A stretch of DNA of 5,447 bases from Hellea sp. (GTDB lineage Bacteria > Pseudomonadota > Alphaproteobacteria > Caulobacterales > Maricaulaceae): contig JAHDEU010000175.1 in NCBI GenBank assembly GCA_020628635.1, forward strand, positions 1 to 5,447. Reading direction: 5' to 3'. The notes beneath the pieces were generated by a model that saw only the letters and a program-made list of their open reading frames with translations, did no database searches and was not told where the DNA came from. Position 1 is the first letter of the stretch; each line of letters opens with the position of its first letter. Below, one piece after another: positions 1 through 5,390 of the stretch. The position numbers were made by a program, and so were the translations under genes.

Positions 1-757
1 GCCCGCTCTGGTCGCCCGTGAACCCCTCGTCCCAGCCGAAGCTCGCGGGGACAGACAGTGCGAGGCCGTCATCGCTCACGCTCACCTCTTGCGGCGCGGA
101 GTGGTTCAGCAGCGTGTTGTCATAGGGGAAGAAGTAAGCCTTGCGGAAATCTCCCTCCGGCAGGTCGGTGAATTCGATGCGCAGGGTGTCGCCGGTCTTT
201 TCCATCGCGCCGGTGGCGGGGAAAGGCTTTGGTGCGTCGTCGAGGGCTTGGCGGATGGCCGCGTCGTTGCGCGCGTTCAGCTCCGGCTCGCCGACCGTGA
301 CGGCCAGGCGCAGCTCTCCGTCCTCGGGGATGCAGACGTCCTTGCAGACGAGGTAGTAGACCTGCGCGGTGATCTCGAGCACCGTGCCGGGCTGCGCATT
401 ATCTGCCACCGCGAACTCCACGGGAAAGAGCGGCGTGCCTTCAAAGCCGTAATTGACGATGGGGCCGGTCGGGATGGTGTCCGGCAGCGGCCAGACGATG
501 TCGCCCGCGCTCAGGCTATCCGGCAGCACCCAGCGGATCTGCACGGGCTCTCCGCTGTCGCCCGGATTGCGCCAATAGGTGTGCCATTTGTCGTCCAGCT
601 TCGTGGACAGCGCGACCTGGAAGCGCCCGCCCGGCGCGACCGTGCGGTGGTCCGACAGCAGCTGCGCGACCACCTTGCCCGTATCGACCGGGAGCGACGA
701 GCTGGCAAAGGCCGGAAGGGCGGCGAGCCAGATGAGGAGTGAGAGAAGCAGGCGCAT
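1..757 (-). CDS. DsbD-family thiol:disulfide interchange protein, N-terminal part (runs off left edge)
   Basis: An open frame reads from an ATG at 757-755 to the window edge without a stop (252 complete residues), so the 3' part of the gene is missing here. Residues 1-18 form a classic signal peptide (MRLLLSLLIWLAALPAFA, cleavage after AFA), so the product is exported. The rest resembles the periplasmic N-terminal domain of DsbD/ScsB-type proteins: a KWHTYWRNPGDSGEP motif (residues 57-71), then YYLVCKDVCIPEDG (134-147) with two cysteines, C138 and C142, in a CxxxC arrangement. In the family this domain passes electrons from the membrane and thioredoxin-like parts of DsbD to periplasmic partners. 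Those C-terminal parts would lie left of the window and cannot be checked; a stand-alone DsbD_N protein is the alternative. No Shine-Dalgarno sequence precedes the ATG, but the signal peptide begins exactly at it, which supports this start. The small minus-strand gene at 884-1087 lies 126 bases upstream. Confidence 0.85.
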   Translation of the reverse strand, partial: MRLLLSLLIWLAALPAFASSSLPVDTGKVVAQLLSDHRTVAPGGRFQVALSTKLDDKWHTYWRNPGDSGEPVQIRWVLPDSLSAGDIVWPLPDTIPTGPIVNYGFEGTPLFPVEFAVADNAQPGTVLEITAQVYYLVCKDVCIPEDGELRLAVTVGEPELNARNDAAIRQALDDAPKPFPATGAMEKTGDTLRIEFTDLPEGDFRKAYFFPYDNTLLNHSAPQEVSVSDDGLALSVPASFGWDEGFTGDQSG

Positions 758-883
758 GGGCGCCGTATAGCGCAAGCGGGTTAAGAAAGCGACGGGGTGA
801 CGCCCCTCTGACCACTATGTGAATGCGTCGCGACGGGCTGCGGTTCTTTTCAGCGTTCGCCGTCCGGCCCCGCTGTTGCCCTG

Positions 884-1087
884 CTAGAAGCTGAAGGCGA
901 AAGACTCATCCGCGGCGGGCGGCTCGGTCGGCGCGGCGGGCATGGTCTGGACTTCTGGTGCGGGCGTTTCGACCCTGGCGGACACTTCTGGACCGCTGCC
1001 GTGGCTTAGCACGGTCACGACCAGGGCCAGCAACGGCGCGGCGATCTGCAGGGTGGGACCGGACGGGTATCGGATGATCTGCTTCAT
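884..1087 (-). CDS. Small membrane-anchored Pro/Ala/Glu-rich hypothetical protein
   Basis: I do not recognise a family. The frame from ATG 1087-1085 to TAG 886-884 encodes 67 residues. It has a short basic N-terminus (MKQIIRYPSG), one hydrophobic segment at about residues 13-28 (LQIAAPLLALVVTVLS), then a low-complexity acidic, proline-rich tail (about 38-62, with PAPE, PAAPTEPPA and AADE) ending in the aromatic FAFSF. That layout fits a small single-pass inner-membrane protein or an uncleaved signal anchor with a disordered periplasmic tail. An in-frame ATG at 1111-1109 would add eight residues (MQSAYRFG); neither start has a clear Shine-Dalgarno sequence, and 1087 is chosen because the N-terminus then leads straight into the basic-hydrophobic anchor. 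The same frame stays open much further upstream, antisense to the AtuA gene, but that part reads as a GC-rich shadow. It lies upstream of the DsbD-like gene on the same strand, and a shared transcript is possible but unproven. Confidence 0.5.
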   Translation of the reverse strand: MKQIIRYPSGPTLQIAAPLLALVVTVLSHGSGPEVSARVETPAPEVQTMPAAPTEPPAADESFAFSF

Positions 1088-1208
1088 GCCAAACCGGTAG
1101 GCGGATTGCATGTCAACTTGCCAACGGGCGAGTTGCAGTTCGTTGAAATTTTGACGCCAGTTCCGTGTCGCGACCTTCGCCGGATCGTCACATTCGCCCG
1201 ATAGCGCG

Positions 1209-1234
1209 GCCTGTCCGAGGGCGGCCGGGCAGGC
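1209..1234 (+). other. Hairpin in the leader of the AtuA-family gene
   Basis: GCCTGTCC (1209-1216) pairs with GGGCAGGC (1227-1234) through one G-T wobble, with a 10-base GC-rich loop. It sits about 90 bases before the AtuA start, in the 234-base gap between divergently oriented genes (1088-1321). No T-run follows, so it is not a classical terminator. I found no convincing sigma-70-like promoter in this gap on either strand; the TTGACG at about 1152 and the TTGACA on the minus strand near 1113 lack good -10 partners. In DNA this GC-rich the hairpin may be chance. Confidence 0.25.
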
Positions 1235-1321
1235 AGACACGCAGGCGAGCGGTCGCGCAACACCGCGTGGAACGACGCCACAGCCTTGCAGAGCCGCCCG
1301 CCGCGCCCCTACACGCCAGCC

Positions 1322-3124
1322 ATGACCCGAACCATCCATATCGGCGGGGCGTCCGGCTATTGGGGCGAAAGCGACATGGCGTGGGCGCAGCTGCTCTCCC
1401 ATCAACCGCTGGACTATCTGGTCTTCGACTACCTTGCCGAGATCACGATGAGCCTGCTGGCCCGGATGCGGGAGCGCGACCCGGCGGCTGGCTATGCCAC
1501 TGATTTCGTCTCGCAGCTGGCCGAGCACCTGCCCCGCGTCGCGGCAACCGGCGTGCGCGTGATCAGCAATGCGGGAGGCGTGAACCCGGAAAGCTGCGCC
1601 CGGGCCGTGCGCGAGGCGGTCTTGCGCGCGGGCCTGTCGCTGAAGGTCGCCGTGGTCACGGGCGACGACCTCATGGGCCGGCTCGACGGGTTGTCCGGCG
1701 CGACCGAAATGTTCACCGGCGAAGCGCTGCCGCAAGCCGAGCGCATCGTCTCCGCCAATGCCTATCTCGGCGCGTTCCCGATCGCGGCCGCGCTGGACGC
1801 GGGCGCGGACATCGTCATCACGGGCCGCGTCGTGGACAGCGCCGTGACGCTGGGCGCGTTGATCCACGAGTTCGGCTGGCGGGCGGACGAACTGGACAGG
1901 CTGGCGCAAGGCAGCCTCGTCGGTCACCTGATCGAGTGCGGGCCGCAGGTGACGGGCGGCAATTTCACCGACTGGCAGGACGTTGCGCAAGACATCGCCG
2001 ACATCGGCTATCCCGTCGCCAGCGTGTCGGCGGACGGCTCGGCGGTCATCTCCAAACCCGCCGACACGGGCGGGCAGGTCAGCTACGGCACGGTCGCAGA
2101 GCAGATGCTCTACGAGATCGGCGATCCGGCGGAATACATCCTGCCCGACGTGGTCTGCGACTTCACGCAAGTGATGCTGGAAGAGGTGGGTCCCGACCGC
2201 GTCCGGGTCAGCGGCGCGCGCGGGCGGGGCGTGCCGGACACGCTGAAGGTCTCGGTCACGGTCGCGGATGGCCACCGCATCTCGCTGCTCTTCTTCATGG
2301 TCGGCCACCAGGCGGACGCCAAGGCCGAAGTGGTTTTCGACGCAGTGCTGGAGCGCGCGGAGCGAAAGCTCGCAGCCAAGGGCTGGGACAGCTTTAGCCA
2401 GTCCGAGTTGGAGTTCACCGGATATGACAACAGCTTTGGCGACTTCCACGATCTGGGCGATGTGCACAATCCGCGCGAGCTCGCCTTTCGCATGTCCGTC
2501 CGCCACGCCCGCGCGGACGCCTGTGCCGTGTTCGCGCGCGAAGCGCTCGGCTTTGCGCTGGCCGCGCCGCCGGGCCTGTCGCTCTACACCGGCGCGCGGG
2601 CGCGTCCGCAGGCGGTGACGCGCCTGTTCAGCACATTGGTCGGGCGCGACGGCGTGACGGCCCGCGTGGACGGGGCGGGCATCCCATTCGCGCCCGGCAC
2701 GGCGCCATCACCTTTTGTGCATGGCGCGCCCCCACCGCCGGTGGGCGAACCCACACAATATCTGGAGCTGCAGCGGCTGGCGTGGCTGCGCTCCGGCGAC
2801 AAGGGCGACATGAGCAATATCGGCATCATCGCCCGCGCGCCGGACTATCTGCCGTGGATCTGGGCCGCGGTGACGGAAGACGCGGTGTGGGAGCGGTTCG
2901 CGCATTATCTGGACGGGGACAGCGTGAGGCGCTGGTACCTTCCGGGCACGCACGCGATCAACATCACCATGGACCGTGCGCTGGGCGGGGGCGGCATGGC
3001 GAGCCTTCGCAACGACCCGCAGGGCAAGGGCTTTGCGCAGATCCTGGGCTGCATGCCCGTGCCGATGCCGTCAGTCGAACGGGACAGGCCGCTGGGCTGG
3101 GGCATGCACCATCCGTTCCCATAG
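1322..3124 (+). CDS. AtuA-family protein (acyclic terpene utilisation / DUF1446 family)
   Basis: The protein has 600 residues, the normal full length for the two-domain members of this family. The large N-terminal AtuA (DUF1446) domain spans about residues 3-455, with hallmark stretches GGASGYWG (8-15), SNAGGVNP (82-89), ITGRVVDSAVTLG (166-178) and ECGPQVTGGN (205-214). A Pro-rich linker (about 456-478) leads to the small C-terminal AtuA-like domain (about 480-582) with SGDKGDMSNIG (491-501). No signal peptide or membrane segment is visible, so it is probably cytoplasmic. AtuA is encoded with the citronellol/geraniol degradation enzymes in Pseudomonas, but to my knowledge its reaction is not established, so I assign no catalytic function. 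The ATG at 1322 is preferred over an in-frame TTG at 1286 because the family begins a few residues before the GGASG motif. No Shine-Dalgarno sequence precedes it. It heads a cassette with an acyl-CoA dehydrogenase and an SDR, as expected for acyl-CoA catabolism. Confidence 0.93.
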   Translation: MTRTIHIGGASGYWGESDMAWAQLLSHQPLDYLVFDYLAEITMSLLARMRERDPAAGYATDFVSQLAEHLPRVAATGVRVISNAGGVNPESCARAVREAVLRAGLSLKVAVVTGDDLMGRLDGLSGATEMFTGEALPQAERIVSANAYLGAFPIAAALDAGADIVITGRVVDSAVTLGALIHEFGWRADELDRLAQGSLVGHLIECGPQVTGGNFTDWQDVAQDIADIGYPVASVSADGSAVISKPADTGGQVSYGTVAEQMLYEIGDPAEYILPDVVCDFTQVMLEEVGPDRVRVSGARGRGVPDTLKVSVTVADGHRISLLFFMVGHQADAKAEVVFDAVLERAERKLAAKGWDSFSQSELEFTGYDNSFGDFHDLGDVHNPRELAFRMSVRHARADACAVFAREALGFALAAPPGLSLYTGARARPQAVTRLFSTLVGRDGVTARVDGAGIPFAPGTAPSPFVHGAPPPPVGEPTQYLELQRLAWLRSGDKGDMSNIGIIARAPDYLPWIWAAVTEDAVWERFAHYLDGDSVRRWYLPGTHAINITMDRALGGGGMASLRNDPQGKGFAQILGCMPVPMPSVERDRPLGWGMHHPFP

Positions 3125-3146
3125 CCACTCCCATCGCCCACTTGAT

Positions 3147-3175
3147 AAGCGCAGGCCGCGACGCATCGCGCGCTT
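3147..3175 (+). other. Hairpin in the gap between the AtuA-family and dehydrogenase genes
   Basis: AAGCGC (3147-3152) pairs perfectly with GCGCTT (3170-3175). Inside it GCGA (3158-3161) pairs with TCGC (3166-3169) around a CGCA tetraloop, leaving a five-base bulge (AGGCC) on the 5' side. It begins 23 bases after the AtuA stop codon. No T-run follows, so it is not an obvious intrinsic terminator; it could be an mRNA processing or stability element that uncouples expression of the two parts of the cassette, or it could be chance. The rest of the 103-base gap shows no strong promoter. Confidence 0.3.
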
Positions 3176-3214
3176 GGAAGGCCCCGCCCCTCTCCCCTAG
3201 CAAGGCGAAAATAT

Positions 3215-3220
3215 GGGGAG
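3215..3220 (+). promoter_or_regulatory. Ribosome-binding site deciding the dehydrogenase start
   Basis: GGGGAG lies seven bases before the ATG at 3228, which is good Shine-Dalgarno spacing. The earlier in-frame ATG at 3213 overlaps the start of this site and has no comparable site of its own, so 3228 is the better start. Confidence 0.7.
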
Positions 3221-3227
3221 ACATCCG

Positions 3228-4403
3228 ATGCGACAATTCACCGAAGAACAGACCCTGTTCCGCGACGCCTACCGCCAGTTCCTGGAAACGGAGATCAAGC
3301 CGCACATGGCGGAATACCGCGAGGCGGGGATCGTGGACCGCAGCGCCTTCAAGAAGGCGGGCGACCGCGGCATGTTGATGGTCTGGCCGGACGAGAAATA
3401 TGGCGGGCTGGGCGACGACGATTTCCGCTGGTGCCAGATCATGATCGAGGAGAGCTGCCGCGCGGAGACCGGCGAGTTCTACGCCACGCTGCATGCGCGG
3501 CTGGTGGGGCGCTATTTCAAGACCATCGGCAATGAGGAGCAGCGCGACCGCTTTCTGCCCGGCTGCGTATCCGGCGACACCATCCTGGCCGTGGCCATGA
3601 CCGAGCCTGGCGCGGGCTCGGACCTGTCGGGCATGAAGTCCACCGTCAAGGACATGGGCGACCACCTCGTGCTCAACGGGTCCAAGACCTACATTTCCAA
3701 CGGCATCAACGCGGACGTCGTCATCGTCGCGGCCAAGTACATTCCCGAGGGCAAGACCGAGCCGGAGAACAAGCACTCCATGACGCTGGTCATCGTCGAG
3801 CGCGGCATGGAAGGGTTCGAGCGCGGCCAGAACCTCAAGAAGATGGGCCAGCCCGCGCAGGACACGGCCGAGCTGTTCTTCGACGACGTCGTGATCCCGA
3901 AAAAGAACATCATGGGCACGCCCGGCCGGGGCTTCATGCACCTGATGGAGGGCCTCGCCGAAGAACGCCTGATCGCGGCGGTCGGCTATGCCGCGTCCGC
4001 GCGACACGCCTTCGATATCACGCGCGATTTCGTGATGGAGCGCAAGGTGTTCGGCGGCAAGCTGTCCGACATGCAGAACACCCAGTTCAAGATGGCGGAG
4101 CTCGATGCGGAGATCGACATGCTGCAGGTCTATGTCGACCACCTTGTCCACCTGAACAACCAGGGCCTGCTGACCGCCAATGCCGCCGCCAAGGCCAAGC
4201 TGCTGGGCAGTGAAATCCAGTGGAAGATGATGGACGAGGGCGTGCAGCTGCATGGCGGCGCGGGCTATATGGACGAATACCCGATCTCGCGCATGTTCAC
4301 CGGCTCGCGCATCAACCGCATTCTGGCGGGCTCCTCCGAGGTGATGAAGCTGATCATCGGGCGGGACATCTTCTCGCAGAACTACCGTTCGCTGCACAAC
4401 TAG
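3228..4403 (+). CDS. Acyl-CoA dehydrogenase, LCAD / isovaleryl-CoA dehydrogenase type
   Basis: The 391-residue flavoprotein would oxidise an acyl-CoA to the trans-2-enoyl-CoA, passing electrons to electron-transfer flavoprotein in the cytoplasm. It carries the whole family architecture: N-terminal helical domain (about 1-120), the middle beta domain opening with AMTEPGAGSD (123-132) and KTYISNG (153-159), and a C-terminal helical domain with RKVFGGKLSDMQ (272-283) and QLHGGAGYMDEYPISRMF (340-357). The usual C-terminal catalytic Glu of MCAD/SCAD is replaced by Ala (A367 in RILAGSSE), whereas GLAEERL (242-248) places Glu246 where isovaleryl- and long-chain acyl-CoA dehydrogenases have their catalytic base. 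KMGQPAQDTAELFFDD (205-220) is also very LCAD-like. A branched or long substrate is inferred; citronellyl-CoA (AtuD-like) is possible given the AtuA neighbour but not demonstrated. It lies 103 bases after the AtuA-family gene and 8 bases before the SDR gene. Confidence 0.95.
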   Translation: MRQFTEEQTLFRDAYRQFLETEIKPHMAEYREAGIVDRSAFKKAGDRGMLMVWPDEKYGGLGDDDFRWCQIMIEESCRAETGEFYATLHARLVGRYFKTIGNEEQRDRFLPGCVSGDTILAVAMTEPGAGSDLSGMKSTVKDMGDHLVLNGSKTYISNGINADVVIVAAKYIPEGKTEPENKHSMTLVIVERGMEGFERGQNLKKMGQPAQDTAELFFDDVVIPKKNIMGTPGRGFMHLMEGLAEERLIAAVGYAASARHAFDITRDFVMERKVFGGKLSDMQNTQFKMAELDAEIDMLQVYVDHLVHLNNQGLLTANAAAKAKLLGSEIQWKMMDEGVQLHGGAGYMDEYPISRMFTGSRINRILAGSSEVMKLIIGRDIFSQNYRSLHN

Positions 4404-4405
4404 GA
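4402..4405 (+). promoter_or_regulatory. Ribosome-binding site of the SDR gene, overlapping the preceding stop codon
   Basis: AGGA starts inside the TAG stop codon of the dehydrogenase gene (4401-4403) and is followed by six bases and the ATG at 4412. This fixes the SDR start well downstream of other in-frame ATG codons and indicates translational coupling of the two genes. Confidence 0.65.
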
Positions 4406-4411
4406 ACTGAC

Positions 4412-5188
4412 ATGGAACTCAAAGGCAAAGTCGCGCTCGTCACGGGCGGCGCATCCGGCTTGGGCGAAGCGACCGTGCGGCGCTATGTCGACCACGGCGC
4501 GCGGGTCGCGATCCTCGACATGAATGACGAGCGCGGCGAAGCGCTGGCCAGCGAGCTGGGCGACGCGGTGCGCTACTACAACGCCAATGTCGTGGATGAG
4601 GACCGCGTGGCGGAGATCATCGCGGATGTGGCCAAAGAGTTTGGCGGCATCCACATCTGCAACAACTACGCCGGCATCGGCTCGGCCGCGAAGACCTACA
4701 ACGCCAAGAAGGACGAGCCGCATCCGCTCGACGTGTTCCGCCGCGTGCTGGACGTGAACCTGATCGGCACGTTCAACGTCGCGCGCCTGGCGGCGCAGCA
4801 GATGGCCAAGCAGGAGCCGGTGACAGAGGACGGGCAACGCGGCGTCATCATCAACACGGCCTCGGTCGCGGGCTATGAGGGCCAGATCGGGCAGGTCGCC
4901 TACAGCGCGTCCAAGGGCGGCGTCATCGGCATGACCATCGTCATCGCGCGCGACCTCGCCCAGGTCGGCGTGCGCTGCAACACCATCGTGCCGGGCCTGA
5001 TCCACACGCCGCTGTTCGACACGCTGCCGGAGCATATCTTCACGGCGCTGGAGAACACGGTGCTCTATCCGAACAGGCTGGGCAAACCCGACGAGATCGC
5101 GATGCTGAGCCAGCAGATTGTCGAGAATGATTACATCAATGGGGAGTGCATACGGATGGATGGGGGCATCCGAATGACGCCGCGCTAG
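4412..5188 (+). CDS. HSD17B10-like short-chain dehydrogenase (probable type II 3-hydroxyacyl-CoA dehydrogenase)
   Basis: The 258-residue protein is a classical single-domain SDR of normal length. The Rossmann motif is TGGASGLG (11-18). Asp36, ending the second strand (AILD), predicts NAD(H) rather than NADP(H). The NNAG-type motif is NNYAG (84-88). The catalytic tetrad is Asn116 (DVNLIGTFN), Ser151 (NTASVAG), Tyr164 and Lys168 (YSASKGG). Beyond generic SDR features, the stretches KTYNAKK (94-100), RVLDVN (111-116), GQRGVIINTASVA (141-153), RLGKPDE (222-228) and the C-terminal NGE-IRMDGGIRM match human HSD17B10 in order and spacing, as I recall that sequence. That family oxidises 3-hydroxyacyl-CoA, including 2-methyl-3-hydroxybutyryl-CoA, to the 3-oxoacyl-CoA, a step that fits after the acyl-CoA dehydrogenase. 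The start at 4412 is set by the ribosome-binding site and by the conserved MELKGKVALVTGG N-terminus. An AtuB/AtuG-like role in terpenoid degradation is the main alternative. Confidence 0.93.
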   Translation: MELKGKVALVTGGASGLGEATVRRYVDHGARVAILDMNDERGEALASELGDAVRYYNANVVDEDRVAEIIADVAKEFGGIHICNNYAGIGSAAKTYNAKKDEPHPLDVFRRVLDVNLIGTFNVARLAAQQMAKQEPVTEDGQRGVIINTASVAGYEGQIGQVAYSASKGGVIGMTIVIARDLAQVGVRCNTIVPGLIHTPLFDTLPEHIFTALENTVLYPNRLGKPDEIAMLSQQIVENDYINGECIRMDGGIRMTPR

Positions 5189-5223
5189 ACCGAGGTTAAC
5201 GTCTGGATGCTCCCCGCGCCCAC

Positions 5224-5277
5224 AGCCGATATACCCGCTCCGGAGCGCAGCGGAGGGGCTGTAGTGGTATATCGGCT
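5224..5277. repeat. Perfect 12-bp inverted repeat with an internal palindrome
   Basis: AGCCGATATACC (5224-5235) is exactly inverted as GGTATATCGGCT (5266-5277). The 30-base loop contains a perfect palindrome CGCTCCGGAGCG (5236-5247). An alternative pairing of ACAGCC (5222-5227) with GGCTGT (5257-5262) also exists. It begins 36 bases after the SDR stop codon. A perfect 12-bp stem containing the AT-rich GATATACC in GC-rich DNA is unlikely to be chance. It may be an mRNA 3'-end structure, a REP-like palindromic repeat or a protein-binding site; no T-run follows directly. Confidence 0.8.
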
Positions 5278-5315
5278 AGCGTCCGACGCAGGAGGACCGC
5301 GGCGCGAAGCGGCGA

Positions 5316-5362
5316 TCCCGCCTTATGGGGCGGGACGAGCGCGCAAGCGGTCGCATCCCATA
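5316..5362 (+). other. Overlapping hairpins with pseudoknot or switch potential
   Basis: TCCCGCC (5316-5322) pairs with GGCGGGA (5329-5335) around the loop TTATGG (5323-5328). The loop and adjoining base, TATGGG (5324-5329), are exactly complementary to CCCATA (5357-5362). The second pairing can enclose GAC/GTC (5334-5336 with 5350-5352) and CGC-GCAA-GCG (5340-5349), a stem capped by a GNRA-type tetraloop. The two folds either compete or coexist as an H-type pseudoknot. This is seen by eye only; I recognise no known RNA family. Confidence 0.4.
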
Positions 5363-5364
5363 GA

Positions 5365-5390
5365 CGGGCTAGGGCCCGGCTTTATTGTTG
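5365..5390 (+). terminator. Possible intrinsic terminator after the SDR gene
   Basis: CGGGC (5365-5369) and GCCCG (5374-5378) form a five-base-pair GC stem with a TAGG loop, followed by GCTTTATTGTTG, a T-rich but interrupted tail. It lies about 180 bases beyond the SDR stop codon and would end the plus-strand cassette, or a small RNA made from 5189-5390. The short stem and broken T-run keep confidence moderate. Confidence 0.45.

Noticed and set aside
89..742. Plus-strand 217-codon frame at the left end
   Set aside because: The minus strand over the same bases encodes a signal peptide and DsbD N-terminal motifs. The plus-strand translation is Arg/Gly/Val-rich and featureless.
794..806. GGGG/CCCC mini-hairpin in the gap between the two minus-strand genes, considered as a terminator
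   Set aside because: Only four base pairs and no T-run on either side in the correct orientation.
1286..1321. TTG start giving a 612-residue AtuA protein
   Set aside because: The added 12 residues are Pro/Arg-rich, no Shine-Dalgarno sequence supports the TTG, and the family N-terminus fits the ATG at 1322.
1088..2506. Long minus-strand open frame antisense to the AtuA-family gene (upstream continuation of the frame of the small gene)
   Set aside because: Its translation is rich in Arg, Ala, His, Asp and Val with no recognisable motifs, as expected opposite a GC-biased gene. The plus strand carries clear AtuA family motifs throughout. Only the last 67 codons (884-1087) look protein-like.
3213..3227. 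Upstream ATG of the acyl-CoA dehydrogenase
   Set aside because: It overlaps the start of the GGGGAG ribosome-binding site that is well spaced for the ATG at 3228, and the extra MGRHP residues are not typical of the family.
2964..4397. Minus-strand 477-codon frame opposite the acyl-CoA dehydrogenase gene
   Set aside because: Low-complexity His/Leu/Asp/Arg-rich antisense translation without motifs; the plus strand encodes a complete, full-length acyl-CoA dehydrogenase.
4220..4411. In-frame upstream extension of the SDR gene inside the dehydrogenase gene
   Set aside because: The SDR N-terminus (MELKGKVALVTGG) starts at 4412 right after a ribosome-binding site; the upstream part is an out-of-frame reading of the dehydrogenase gene.
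5255..5362. Possible tRNA-like stretch (GGGGCTGTAG-TGGTATATC resembles a tRNA 5' half)
   Set aside because: No matching acceptor stem, anticodon arm or TTC-type T-loop can be built; the inverted repeats give a better explanation.
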